Counted from the stretch's first letter, positions 1-8,883 are shown. The stretch is DNA of 64,000 bases from Heterotrichella gracilis (GCA_032358255.1 JAULBX010025829.1:186001-250000); one strand, 5' to 3'. Program-made: numbers and translations. Notes: a model not told the origin generated them from the letters alone.

Positions 1-503
1 GTATGTTCTTTATCTCCCGGGTTAATACGCTCTGGTGAATAACCAACTTTAAAATCCTTTACAAACTTTAAACCTGAATGCGCTTCTAAAACAGGGATAC
101 AATCTTCTTCAGTGCAACCAGGGTAAACAGTAGATTCGTAAACCACATAATCTCCTTTTTTAAGCACTTTACCAACCGTAGTTGACGCACCTATCAAAGG
201 TTTTAGATCGGGTAAATTATGCTCATCAATTGGTGTTGGTACAGCAATAATAAAAAAGTTAGCTTTTTTAAGATCTTCTAATTTATGAGTAAAGGTAATA
301 TCCGAATTTGCGAACTCTTTTTTATCCAATTCCTGACTCGGGTCAATACCTTTCTTCATCATATTAACGCGCTTTTCGTTAATATCAAAACCAATTACTT
401 TTATTTTTTTAGCAAAGGCCAAAGCAATTGGTAAACCAACATAACCAAGTCCAATTACTGCAACTGTAGCGTTCTTTTCTAAGATCTTCTTGTAAATACT
501 CAT
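1..503 (-). CDS. Nucleotide-sugar dehydrogenase, WbpA/WecC type (3' end outside window)
   Basis: I translated this partial gene from the minus strand. It starts at the ATG on 501-503 and runs off the left edge, leaving about 167 codons. The N-terminus carries the Rossmann dinucleotide motif GLGYVGLP at residues 18-25, followed by FDINEKRV, PTPIDEHNLPDL and YESTVYPG, all typical of UDP-GlcNAc or UDP-ManNAc 6-dehydrogenases (WbpA, WecC, TviB). These oxidise C6 of a UDP-HexNAc to a uronic acid with NAD+. The gene follows the WbpB-like gene by 9 bases on the same strand, so the two are very likely co-transcribed. The catalytic cysteine lies in the missing half, so substrate choice is inferred from the neighbours only. 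Confidence 0.9.
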   Translation of the reverse strand, partial: MSIYKKILEKNATVAVIGLGYVGLPIALAFAKKIKVIGFDINEKRVNMMKKGIDPSQELDKKEFANSDITFTHKLEDLKKANFFIIAVPTPIDEHNLPDLKPLIGASTTVGKVLKKGDYVVYESTVYPGCTEEDCIPVLEAHSGLKFVKDFKVGYSPERINPGDKEH

Positions 504-512
504 ATATTATTT

Positions 513-1559
513 TTAAACTGTAATTTCTTTAGCTGATTTAATAACGTTTGCGGGTCTAAGAGCATAAATACGCTCGATAATGTCAACTACTTTTAGCCCT
601 TCCAAAGCATTGGTAGATATCTTATTTTTTCCTCTCAAGGTATCTACAACATTTTCTATAACGTTATGATGATTGTTTGCAGAGCCTTTGTAAGCACCAT
701 AATCGTTGGCAGGATTAGTATCTTGTAATTTAGGCATTGTGTAATCTTTTATGTTACAAACCTCGATCTGATCCATATATTGACCGCCAACTTTAACACT
801 TCCATTACTTCCAACAATAGTTAAAGACGATTCAAGGTTTTTTTCCCAAACAGAAGTAGAGTAATTCACACAACCCATTCCCCCATTCACAAAATCAAAA
901 CTTACAAAACCGCTATCTTCAAAAGCAGTTGTTTCTTTATGATTAAAATCGGCAAATTTTGCTTGTATGTTTGTGATATCACCAAATACCCAGTACATAA
1001 TGTCAATCCAGTGACTGAACTGCGTAAATAATGTTCCCCCATCAAGATCCTGCGTACCTTTCCAGTTGCCCGGTTTATAGTAACGTTCATCACGGTTCCA
1101 GTAACAATTTAATTGTACCATGTAAATATCACCAATGATCTTTTTTTCAACTACTTCTTTTAACCAAACACTAGGAGGCGAGTAACGGTTTTGCATCACG
1201 CAAAAAACCGTTTTATCATGGTGCAAAGCATTAAAAATAATTTTTTCGCAATCGGCTTTGGTTAACGCCATTGGTTTTTCTACAACAACATGTTTATTGG
1301 CATCCAAAGCTTTTAAAGCGTGTGCAGCGTGCAAACCATTGGGTGTGCAAACATTCACAACTTCCACTTCTGGATGCGCAGCAATGAGATCATCAATGTT
1401 AGAATAGAATTTTTCTTTTATATTCTCAATGCCTAATTTTTCTTTTGGCAGTTCATCGCATACCGCTATCAACTCACAATCAGGATTTCTGCGAACCATT
1501 TCTGCGTGACGTTTACCAATATGCCCTTGCCCTATTACAGCAAATTTTATTTTACTCAT
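513..1559 (-). CDS. Gfo/Idh/MocA oxidoreductase, WbpB/WlbA-like UDP-GlcNAcA 3-dehydrogenase
   Basis: 348-residue NAD-dependent oxidoreductase. The Rossmann motif VIGQGHIGKRH lies at residues 8-18 and the family EKP motif at 94-96, with catalytic Lys95. The C-terminal half contains NRYSP and a YYKPGNWKGT block with the family's substrate-binding residues. In the Wbp/Wlb pathway this enzyme oxidises C3 of UDP-N-acetylglucosaminuronic acid before transamination. The first gene of the group (N-acetyltransferase) overlaps it by one base at 1559, and the 6-dehydrogenase follows 9 bases on. The specific role comes from this trio of neighbours; the family itself is broad. The aminotransferase (WbpE type) and epimerase are not in the window. 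Confidence 0.85.
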   Translation of the reverse strand: MSKIKFAVIGQGHIGKRHAEMVRRNPDCELIAVCDELPKEKLGIENIKEKFYSNIDDLIAAHPEVEVVNVCTPNGLHAAHALKALDANKHVVVEKPMALTKADCEKIIFNALHHDKTVFCVMQNRYSPPSVWLKEVVEKKIIGDIYMVQLNCYWNRDERYYKPGNWKGTQDLDGGTLFTQFSHWIDIMYWVFGDITNIQAKFADFNHKETTAFEDSGFVSFDFVNGGMGCVNYSTSVWEKNLESSLTIVGSNGSVKVGGQYMDQIEVCNIKDYTMPKLQDTNPANDYGAYKGSANNHHNVIENVVDTLRGKNKISTNALEGLKVVDIIERIYALRPANVIKSAKEITV

Positions 1560-2143
1560 TAACTTGTTCTTTTAACTACATTATTTTCCAACTTATAGGT
1601 TTGCCCGCTTTCTTTACATGAAGCAACACCGTCCTTATCAAATTCTAATCTGTGTCCATATTCGCTCATCCAACCGATCTGACGTGAAGGGTTACCAACC
1701 ACCAAAGCATAATCTGGTACATGCTTGGTAACAACTGCACCGGCACCAATAAAGGCAAATTTGCCAATATCATGTCCACAAACAATTGTAGCATTTGCCC
1801 CAATGGAAGCGCCTTTACCAACATGTGTCTTTGCATACTGTGATTTGCGATTAACAGCGCTGCGCGGATTGGTTACATTTGTAAATACCATGCTAGGGCC
1901 TAAAAAAACATCATCATCGCAGGTAACGCCGGTATAAATAGAGATATTATTTTGGGCTTTTACATTGCTGCCAAGAACTACGTCCGGCGATATGACAACA
2001 TTCTGGCCAAGATTACAATTCTTGCCTAATTTGCAATTAGACATTATGTGCGAAAAATGCCAGATCTTGGTACCTTCACCTATCTCACAACCTTCGTCAA
2101 TAACTGCAGTTGGGTGGGCGTAATAGTTCTTAGTTTCCATCAT
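1559..2143 (-). CDS. WbpD/WlbB-like sugar N-acetyltransferase (left-handed beta-helix)
   Basis: 194-residue acyltransferase built from hexapeptide repeats: isoleucine/valine-rich six-residue steps run from about residue 12 to 150, for example GCEIGEGTKIW, GKNCNLGQNV, GKGASIGANA and GKFAFIGAGAVV. The ending VVGNPSRQIGWMSEYG is typical of WbpD, which acetylates the 3-amino group of UDP-2-acetamido-3-amino-glucuronic acid. It is the first gene of the minus-strand group and overlaps the WbpB-like start by one base. Two adjacent ATG codons are possible starts; the upstream one is used here. A TATTTTTG promoter box lies just upstream at 2155-2162. A related acetyl- or formyltransferase of another amino-sugar pathway is the main alternative. 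Confidence 0.87.
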   Translation of the reverse strand: MMETKNYYAHPTAVIDEGCEIGEGTKIWHFSHIMSNCKLGKNCNLGQNVVISPDVVLGSNVKAQNNISIYTGVTCDDDVFLGPSMVFTNVTNPRSAVNRKSQYAKTHVGKGASIGANATIVCGHDIGKFAFIGAGAVVTKHVPDYALVVGNPSRQIGWMSEYGHRLEFDKDGVASCKESGQTYKLENNVVKRTS

Positions 2144-2154
2144 AAAAAGGACTA

Positions 2155-2162
2155 CAAAAATA
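2155..2162 (-). promoter_or_regulatory. Candidate -7 promoter box (TATTTTTG) for the Wbp-like genes
   Basis: On the minus strand this reads TATTTTTG, an exact fit to the Bacteroidota -7 consensus TAnnTTTG, 12 bases before the ATG of the acetyltransferase. I see no TTG box at the usual 19-20 base distance, so the call rests on the -7 box and its position. Confidence 0.4.
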
Positions 2163-2241
2163 ATAAAATTAGGGTGATAGAAAAATATAATTTCAATTTA
2201 ATTTAACCCTCATAAATAAAGGTAAAAGGGCAATATTTTAA

Positions 2242-2249
2242 TATATTTG
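2242..2249 (+). promoter_or_regulatory. Candidate -7 promoter box (TATATTTG) for the YfhO-like gene
   Basis: TATATTTG fits the TAnnTTTG consensus exactly and lies 28 bases before the start codon at 2278, within the 134-bp divergent gap shared with the Wbp-like genes. No upstream TTG box is visible at the expected spacing. Confidence 0.45.
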
Positions 2250-2277
2250 TCGTTGCAATAAACATTATTGTTCATCT

Positions 2278-4923
2278 ATGAAATTTAACTATAAAAACTA
2301 TCTCCCACATGGCGCTGCCATTGTAATTTTCGCAATACTTACCATACTTTATTTTAAGCCATTATTTAGCGGTAAAGAGTTAAGACAAGATGATATTGCC
2401 CGCCACAAAGGCATGAGCAAAGAAATTGTAGATTACCGAAATGCGCATAATCAAGCCGAGCCGCTTTGGACCAACTCTATGTTTGGGGGTATGCCTGCTT
2501 ACCAGATCTCCACAAAATATCCCGGCAACTGGATAGCCAATCTAGATAATGCTTTTAAATTATTTATTGCTTTACCGGCAGGTTATTTGTTTTTGTACTG
2601 CATTGGATTTTTTATTTTATTGTTATGTCTTGATGTTAACCCCTGGCTGGCGCTAATAGGAGGAGTTGCATACGGCTTAAGTTCTTATTTTTTAATTATT
2701 CTCGAAGCGGGGCACAACTCAAAAGCCAATGCTTTAGGCTATTTACCTGCTTTACTAGGCGGTGTTATTTTACTCTTCAGAGGTAAACCCTGGCTGGGGT
2801 TGTCAGTTACGGCGTTATTTACGGCCATGGAACTAAATGCAAACCACGTTCAGATCTCGTATTACGGTTATATTTTAATTGGTTTTGTAATTGCTGGTTA
2901 TTTTTTTACACACTTAAAACAAAAACAGTTAGGCGCTTTTTTTAAAGGTTTTGCTTTATTTTTAATTGCCACCTTAATTGGTCTTTTGCCCAACTACGGC
3001 AGTCTTTCAACTACCAATGAATATGGTAAATACAGTACCCGCGGCAAATCGGAATTAACGATAACTAAGGTAAATACCACAACACCGAGTAACCCTGATG
3101 GTGCTGAAAACCCTACAATAAATAAAGAAGATAAGTCAATTGTAAAAAAAGGGAAAAACGAAACAACAGGCCTGGATGAAAATTATGCAACACAATGGAG
3201 TTACGGGATTGGAGAGACCTTTACTTTCCTAATTCCAGATTTTAAAGGTGGTGCAAGTGAAGTTATTAGAAGCGCAAATAATGATGCTCTTAAAAAAGTA
3301 AATGCTGATTATAGAGAGCAGGTTGCCAATAGCAGTGCTTATTTTGGCGATCAACCTTTTACGAGCGGACCGGTTTACATTGGTGCTATCATCATTTTTC
3401 TTGCAATGCTTGGCATGTTTGTGGTTAAGAACACCATTAAATGGCCAATATTTTTAGCAACTGTTTTAACTGTTGCCTTAGGTTGGGGAAGTAATTTTAT
3501 GGGCCTTACCGATTTTTTTATGCACAATGTGCCGGGTTACAATAAGTTTCGCGCCGTGAGTATGATCATGGTAGTTGCAGAATTGACCTTACCTCTGCTC
3601 GCTATTTTAGCCATTAACGAAATTATAAAAGTTAAGAACTGGGATGAAAAAATTAAATTGAATCTTTTGAAAAAAGAGATCTCGCTTAAAAAATTAATTA
3701 TTATTTCTGTTTCTGTTGTTGGAGGTTTTTGCGCATTATGTTATGTAATGCCTGATGCTTTTAATACTTTCCAGGCAGAAGGCGAAGAAAACCAGATATT
3801 ACAACAGGCTATACGCAGCGGTAATCCTGAAAGTCAGATGAGACCTTACATTGCTGAGTTTATGCCGCAGCTGGAAATTGCGCGTAAAGCAATTTTTAAA
3901 GCGGACGCATTGCGTTCTTTGATCTTTATTTTACTGGCTTTTGCTGCTTTGTTCTTATACTTCACCAACAAATTAAAAAAAGAATTATTTTTTGCAGCAA
4001 TGGGTATTTTTATTGCCATAGACCTTTGGACGGTTGCCGCAAGATATTTAAATGACAAATCTTTTATTACAAAAGAACAGAACCAACAAAGTTTGGTTGC
4101 AAAGACTGCGGCAGATGAAGAGATCTTAAAAGATCCTGCGTTAGATTACCGCGTTTTAAATTTAACTACAAGTACTTATAACGATGCAGCTACTTCATAC
4201 TATCATAAATCAATTGGTGGCTACCACGGCGCGAAATTAAAGAAGTATGCAGAGTTAATTGAATTTCACCTTGATCCGGAAGTGAAAGCTTTTTACGAAG
4301 AAGCAGGTAAAGCTTTTTCAAGTGATAGCGCCATGATGGTTCTGTTTAGCAAAATGAAAGTTATAAATATGCTTAACACCAAGTATTTTATTATTCCGGG
4401 TGGTAAAGAGCAAGGCGAGATACCTTTAAAAAACCCTGCTGCAAATGGTAATGCCTGGTTTGTAAAAACTGTATTTACAGTGCCAAATGCAGATGATGAA
4501 ATTGTTGGACTTGGAAAAATTGACACAAAAACACAAACCATTACACAGGAAAACTTTAAAAAAGAACTTGGCTTAAAAGATACTTATGACGGCGAAGGCT
4601 CTATCAAATTATTATCGTATCAACCAAACGAATTAACTTATGAAAGTGATACAAAAGCAGAAGAATTTGCAGTGTTCTCAGAGATATACTACCCAAAAGG
4701 ATGGAACGCTTATATTGACGGGCAATTAAAACCACACGCGGGCGTAAATTATGTTTTAAGAGGTATGGTTGTGCCGGCCGGCAAGCATAAAATTGAATTT
4801 AAATTTGAACCAAAAACCTATACAACCGGTAATACCATTGCAATGGTGGGTTCCATACTATTGTTAATTACGGTTGGTGCGGGATTTTATTTGCACAAAA
4901 AGAACAATGTTATTGTTAGTTAA
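2278..4923 (+). CDS. Large multi-pass membrane protein, YfhO family (GT-C-like)
   Basis: 881-residue integral membrane protein. The N-terminal half has about ten hydrophobic segments (first at residues 13-29) and the C-terminal third is mostly extracytoplasmic with beta-rich sequence, closed by a last helix near residues 856-873 and a short basic tail. The N-terminal block LFSGKELRQDDIARHKG and the phrase PLWTNSMFGGMPAYQ match the arrangement of Bacteroidota YfhO-family proteins, which resemble GT-C glycosyltransferases using lipid-linked sugars. The exact reaction is unknown. It stands alone on the plus strand, divergent from the Wbp-like sugar genes, which suits a role in surface glycan assembly, but that is inference. 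Confidence 0.75.
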   Translation: MKFNYKNYLPHGAAIVIFAILTILYFKPLFSGKELRQDDIARHKGMSKEIVDYRNAHNQAEPLWTNSMFGGMPAYQISTKYPGNWIANLDNAFKLFIALPAGYLFLYCIGFFILLLCLDVNPWLALIGGVAYGLSSYFLIILEAGHNSKANALGYLPALLGGVILLFRGKPWLGLSVTALFTAMELNANHVQISYYGYILIGFVIAGYFFTHLKQKQLGAFFKGFALFLIATLIGLLPNYGSLSTTNEYGKYSTRGKSELTITKVNTTTPSNPDGAENPTINKEDKSIVKKGKNETTGLDENYATQWSYGIGETFTFLIPDFKGGASEVIRSANNDALKKVNADYREQVANSSAYFGDQPFTSGPVYIGAIIIFLAMLGMFVVKNTIKWPIFLATVLTVALGWGSNFMGLTDFFMHNVPGYNKFRAVSMIMVVAELTLPLLAILAINEIIKVKNWDEKIKLNLLKKEISLKKLIIISVSVVGGFCALCYVMPDAFNTFQAEGEENQILQQAIRSGNPESQMRPYIAEFMPQLEIARKAIFKADALRSLIFILLAFAALFLYFTNKLKKELFFAAMGIFIAIDLWTVAARYLNDKSFITKEQNQQSLVAKTAADEEILKDPALDYRVLNLTTSTYNDAATSYYHKSIGGYHGAKLKKYAELIEFHLDPEVKAFYEEAGKAFSSDSAMMVLFSKMKVINMLNTKYFIIPGGKEQGEIPLKNPAANGNAWFVKTVFTVPNADDEIVGLGKIDTKTQTITQENFKKELGLKDTYDGEGSIKLLSYQPNELTYESDTKAEEFAVFSEIYYPKGWNAYIDGQLKPHAGVNYVLRGMVVPAGKHKIEFKFEPKTYTTGNTIAMVGSILLLITVGAGFYLHKKNNVIVS

Positions 4924-5010
4924 TTTGGAAAAAAAGATCAAAGATCAATGACGAAAGATCAAAGACAAACTTGTAACTTAGACATAGAAAATTAATCATT
5001 AAAAAATAAA
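4924..5010. repeat. Degenerate short-word intergenic repeat (AAAGATCAA words)
   Basis: The gap between the YfhO-like gene and thioredoxin holds the word AAAGATCAA or a close variant about three times between 4934 and 4970, with ACGAAAGATCAAAGACAA in the middle. It does not code and is not palindromic. Similar wordy stretches occur in other gaps of this window (36548-36625, 54142-54225, 61617-61642). Confidence 0.45.
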
Positions 5011-5013
5011 ATT

Positions 5014-5331
5014 ATGGCATTAGAAATTACAGACGCAAACTTTGAAGAACTGGTATTGAAAAGCACAAAACCGGTATTAATAGATTTTTGGGCAGAATGG
5101 TGTGGCCCTTGCCGCATGGTTGGTCCGGTTGTTGAAGAGTTAGCAAAAGAATACGAAGGCAAAGCCGTTGTAGGAAAAGTAAATGTTGATTTAAACTCAG
5201 GCATTAGCTCAAAATATGGTATTAGAAATATACCTACCCTTTTATATTTTAAAAATGGTGAGGTTGTAGATAAACAAGTTGGTGTAGTACCAAAATCTGC
5301 ATTAGCCACTAAGTTGGATGCACAGATGTAA
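5014..5331 (+). CDS. trxA: Thioredoxin
   Basis: 105-residue cytoplasmic thioredoxin of normal length. The redox motif WCGPC occupies residues 29-33 (Cys30 and Cys33) inside FWAEWCGPCRM, and the cis-proline appears in NIPTLLYFKNG near residue 76. It reduces disulfides of enzymes such as ribonucleotide reductase and is recharged by thioredoxin reductase, which is not in the window. A strong hairpin with a T-run follows 21 bases after the stop, so it is probably a single-gene transcript. Confidence 0.97.
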   Translation: MALEITDANFEELVLKSTKPVLIDFWAEWCGPCRMVGPVVEELAKEYEGKAVVGKVNVDLNSGISSKYGIRNIPTLLYFKNGEVVDKQVGVVPKSALATKLDAQM

Positions 5332-5351
5332 TATTAAAAAATAAGTAATAA

Positions 5352-5382
5352 AAAAAGCCCCGCAAATTTTGTGGGGCTTTTT
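5352..5382 (+). terminator. Rho-independent terminator after trxA
   Basis: AAAAAGCCCC and GGGGCTTTTT form the stem around an A/T-rich loop, with a T-run. The GCCCCGC core recurs in the terminators at 13794-13822 and 15087-15121. Confidence 0.9.
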
Positions 5383-5430
5383 GTTTACCATTTGTTCATT
5401 ACCCTTTTATTTGATTATTTTTACGTTATA

Positions 5431-6852
5431 ATGGCTCGTATATTATTATTATTGCTTTTGATCGTTTCATCATCACTTTCTTTTTCCCAAAAAAAGTCTA
5501 AAAAAGATTTTGCCCGCCTTTATTTATTGAGAACAAGTACCGGTGAAGGCACAAGTATAAAAGCCACGGTTTTTGTTGCTGATCAAAAAGGGATAGATCT
5601 TCCTGGGGGTGGCGCTATTGAATACAGCATGACCACTGAGGGAGAAATAGTAATATTTGTCCGATATGAAAATGATAGCAGAAGTTATTTCTGCAAAACA
5701 AAACTCAAAAAAGGTAAAGACAATTATGTTTGCCTTCGAAATAATCATTTGGAAGAAGTTTCATATGAATATGTTAGTGGTTTTCTTTACAAAAGAAAAG
5801 ATGAGCTCATAAAACACGAAGAAGATCATGCCAATCCTGCGCAACAAACTCCATTTGATCCTGATTATTCAACTGTTTATATTATTAGTGGCGATGCGGG
5901 TATATATAGTGGACAAGCAGGTTCAATATATGTTGCTGATCAATCACCTTTTAATATTGATCTGGGCGGCGTAGTATCGTACAGAATTTTTTCAGAGGGA
6001 GAAGTTTCTGTTAGGGCTCATCGAAAAGGTGTTGCGGATTATTTTTATGCCACACTAAAAGTAAAAAGAGGAAACGAGTATTTTCTATATCTGACAAATA
6101 CAGAATTATCCGAACAATCAAAAGAGAATGTGAAGGGAGAATTAATAAGAACAATGGAGAACCGTAAAAGGATCGAAGAAAATATTGATCTGCCTATTCA
6201 TCCTAAAAGTTTAAAAAAACCAAAAGGTCCCGAAGGACAAGGGTCTTGCTTTTTAATTAGTGCTGAGGGATATATGGTTACAAATTTTCATTGTATTGAA
6301 AACGCAAATGAAATAACGGTCAAAGGTATTGATGGTGATTTTACCACTAAGTACGGTGCAACTATAATTGCATCCGATCCAACAAATGACCTGGCTTTAA
6401 TAAAGGTGAACAATAAAAATATAAAATTCAACGCTCCAGTTTACGGGCTGAGATCGTCGGGTGTAATGCAAGGTGAAAAGGTTTATGCCTTGGGATATCC
6501 AATTGCAGATGCAATGGGAGAAGAAGTGAAAATTACTGAAGGGATTATCAGTTCGTTAAGCGGACTAAAAAAAGACATTAGTAATTTTCAGATCTCAGCG
6601 GCCGTTAATCCTGGTAATAGCGGAGGACCTTTAATTGATGAAAACGGAAACCTCATCGGAATTATTTATGCAAAATCAACAATAGCGGAGTCTGCTGGCT
6701 ATGCTATTAAGGCAAGTTATTTAGAAGCTTTTTTAAAGAATATTGAATCATTTAATTACCCTACACTTACGAATACCATCAAAGACAAACCTTTGACCGA
6801 AAAAATAGTAGAGCTAAAGAATTTTATATTTATTGTAGAGACAGGTAATTAA
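5431..6852 (+). CDS. Secreted trypsin-like serine protease (S1/DegP-type fold)
   Basis: 473 residues from the ATG at 5431. That start gives a clean signal peptide (MARILLLLLLIVSSSLSFSQ), whereas the open frame begins inside the trxA terminator at 5371. The N-terminal 250 residues hold two copies of a roughly 100-residue beta-rich unit, each with a phrase of the type VADQ...G..I/V.Y and ending in LRNN or LTNTEL. The protease domain follows: GSCFLISAEGYMVTNFHC with the catalytic His, DPTNDLALIKV with the Asp, and NPGNSGGPL with the Ser. There is no PDZ domain, so it is not a classic DegP. Substrate is unknown; location is periplasm or outside. Confidence 0.85.
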   Translation: MARILLLLLLIVSSSLSFSQKKSKKDFARLYLLRTSTGEGTSIKATVFVADQKGIDLPGGGAIEYSMTTEGEIVIFVRYENDSRSYFCKTKLKKGKDNYVCLRNNHLEEVSYEYVSGFLYKRKDELIKHEEDHANPAQQTPFDPDYSTVYIISGDAGIYSGQAGSIYVADQSPFNIDLGGVVSYRIFSEGEVSVRAHRKGVADYFYATLKVKRGNEYFLYLTNTELSEQSKENVKGELIRTMENRKRIEENIDLPIHPKSLKKPKGPEGQGSCFLISAEGYMVTNFHCIENANEITVKGIDGDFTTKYGATIIASDPTNDLALIKVNNKNIKFNAPVYGLRSSGVMQGEKVYALGYPIADAMGEEVKITEGIISSLSGLKKDISNFQISAAVNPGNSGGPLIDENGNLIGIIYAKSTIAESAGYAIKASYLEAFLKNIESFNYPTLTNTIKDKPLTEKIVELKNFIFIVETGN

Positions 6853-6882
6853 ATACCAAGTAATAACTATAATATGCCTAAT

Positions 6883-6916
6883 AAAAAAGGCCCTGTTCTC
6901 ACAGGGCCTTTTTTTA
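6883..6916. terminator. Bidirectional terminator between convergent genes
   Basis: AAAAAAGGCCCTGT and ACAGGGCCTTTTTT form a perfect 14-bp stem with loop TCTC. A-run and T-run on opposite sides let it serve both the protease gene and the convergent small secreted gene. Confidence 0.92.
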
Positions 6917-6931
6917 TTCAATAATTTAAAA

Positions 6932-7210
6932 TTATTCTATTTTAATGCAGCCGTCTTTTATAGTAATTTTTGCGCCATTTTTTACTTTTACCCAACCGCA
7001 GGCAGTTTTTATTTCAACTTCTGATGCACTGGTTTGAATTGAAGTTGCGCCTGTTGTAGATGCAGAAAATTCAACTTTTTGAGTTGATCCATTAGATTTA
7101 ACCTCCATGGTGTACTTTTGCGAATCTTTATTGTAATAGTCAATTGTAAATGCACTTGCAATTGTTGTAACTAACAAAAGAGCCGCCGATAATAATGTTT
7201 TTAGTTTCAT
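6932..7210 (-). CDS. Small secreted protein of unknown function
   Basis: 92 residues with a clear signal peptide (MKLKTLLSAALLLVTTIASA). The mature part is about 70 residues of alternating polar and hydrophobic residues, suggesting a small beta-sheet protein, with two cysteines near the C-terminus (TACGWVKVKNG and KDGCIKIE) that could form a disulfide in the periplasm. I do not recognise the family. It stands alone, convergent with the protease gene and sharing its terminator. Confidence 0.7.
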   Translation of the reverse strand: MKLKTLLSAALLLVTTIASAFTIDYYNKDSQKYTMEVKSNGSTQKVEFSASTTGATSIQTSASEVEIKTACGWVKVKNGAKITIKDGCIKIE

Positions 7211-7397
7211 AGGTTTATGTTTTAAGTTAATAATTTAAACAAATTTAAAAAAAACTCTAATTCAAACAATAGTTGTTTATATATATTGTATTCTTTTTCA
7301 GGATTATTTATGTTAAATCTATTTACAAGGAGGATTTTGCGTCTTTCTTAATAATTGCTTATTTTTAGAGGTATACCTGTTTTACAATTAACCGGCT

Positions 7398-8879
7398 CTG
7401 CTCAATACATTAAAATATTATCTCTTTGTATTTATATTTTGCTGTGGCAACTTTATTTGCGTTGCTCAACAAGATGCGATTAATGTACTTCAAATCAAAC
7501 TTAAAAATGCTAAACACGATACTACAAAACTTCGTTTGCTTATTGAATTAAGTGAAAACTGCGAAACTAAGGACATTTCTAACTACTGCGAACCAGCGAT
7601 CACAATCGCCGATAAATTGCTACAAGATAACTCTTTTGAAAATCTAAGACCAACTCTTCTTAATAATAAAGCGTCTGCGTATACAAATATGGGCTTCATG
7701 CATGATAAGCAAGGAAATATTAATAATGCTAAAGAGTATTATGAAAAAGCCCTATTACTTCAGGAAGAAACCGGCGACCGTTTAGCTATAGCTGCTTCAC
7801 TTAGGAGCATTGGTTTTGTTTGCAAGAACCGAGGTGAGATTCCCAATGCGTTAGAGAACTTTGGAAAAAGTTTAAAGATCTCCGAGGAAATAGGCGACAA
7901 GAGTGGCATGGCGCTTACTCTAAATAATATTGGAGGTATATATGTACACCAAGGTGATGGTAAACAAGCATTAGAAAATTTTAAGCGGGCATTAAAATTA
8001 AATACCGAGTTAAATGATAAAAAGGGCATCGCCATTTCACTTAACAACCTTGGAGTAATTTGTGTTACTATAAATGACCTTCAAAACGCCCTTAAGTATT
8101 ACGAACAAAGTTTAAAGATCCAGGAAGAAATAGGATATAAGGTGGGTGTTACAAGGGCAATCTTTAATATTGGAAGAGTTTACCAGGAAAAAGGCGATTA
8201 TATAAAAGCCCTTGAAAATTACAAAAGGAGTTTAGAAATGTATAAAGAAATAGGTGATAAGTTTGGAATAGCTGCGCAATTTCACCAACTCGGAAGTTTA
8301 TTTATTGCTCAAGCCAAGAATGAAAAAAACGCCTCGGTCCTGCAAAAAAACTACAAGTTAGCTCTTTTATATTCTGATAGCTCATTAGTAATTTCTAAAG
8401 AGCTTGGTTTCCCTGAACAGATACGCAATGCAGAAGCAAATCTCTCATCGATATATTCTAAAACGGGAAAGTATGAACTTGCATTTGAACACTATAAAAA
8501 ATTTATCGTTTATAGAGACAGTCTTAATAACGACGAAACCCGCAAAGCCAGTGTAAAAAGCCAGTTAAAATATGAGTATGAAAAAAAAGAAGCTGTTATT
8601 AAAGAACAACAGGAAAAAGAACGCGCTATTGCCGAAGAAAAGAATCGCTTTCAAAAGATCGTTATTATTTCTGTTGTAATTGGTTTTTTATTAGTAATTA
8701 TTTTTGCAGCGTTTATTCTCCGCACATTACGTACTACCCGTTCGCAAAAAGCAACCATAGAACGCAAGCAAAAAGAAATTTTAGAAAGTATACAGTACGC
8801 CAAAAGAATACAAAGCGCGTTAATGCCAACTGAAAGCTATGTAGCAAAAAGTTTAACCCGCTTAAAAAGAAATATATAA
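7398..8879 (+). CDS. TPR membrane protein with a truncated SpoIIE-linker end; probable CTG start
   Basis: The repeats are open from 7536 (TTG), but the frame continues upstream to a stop at 7389-7391. Starting at CTG 7398 gives MLNTLKYYLFVFIFCCGNF followed by ICVAQQD, a convincing signal peptide with an A-Q cleavage site, so I place the start there (493 residues). About six tetratricopeptide repeats (for example NNIGGIYVHQGDGKQALENF) are followed by a coiled coil, one membrane helix near residues 420-440, and the helix ESIQYAKRIQSALMPTES. In related proteins that helix leads into a SpoIIE/PP2C phosphatase or kinase; here the protein ends about 15 residues later. It looks like a periplasmic sensor without output domain. 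No ATG fits the start. Confidence 0.75.
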   Translation: MLNTLKYYLFVFIFCCGNFICVAQQDAINVLQIKLKNAKHDTTKLRLLIELSENCETKDISNYCEPAITIADKLLQDNSFENLRPTLLNNKASAYTNMGFMHDKQGNINNAKEYYEKALLLQEETGDRLAIAASLRSIGFVCKNRGEIPNALENFGKSLKISEEIGDKSGMALTLNNIGGIYVHQGDGKQALENFKRALKLNTELNDKKGIAISLNNLGVICVTINDLQNALKYYEQSLKIQEEIGYKVGVTRAIFNIGRVYQEKGDYIKALENYKRSLEMYKEIGDKFGIAAQFHQLGSLFIAQAKNEKNASVLQKNYKLALLYSDSSLVISKELGFPEQIRNAEANLSSIYSKTGKYELAFEHYKKFIVYRDSLNNDETRKASVKSQLKYEYEKKEAVIKEQQEKERAIAEEKNRFQKIVIISVVIGFLLVIIFAAFILRTLRTTRSQKATIERKQKEILESIQYAKRIQSALMPTESYVAKSLTRLKRNI

Positions 8880-8883
8880 GTTC

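Noticed and set aside
5371-5430. Upstream start for the secreted protease
   Set aside because: It begins within the trxA terminator stem and adds 20 residues ahead of a complete signal peptide.
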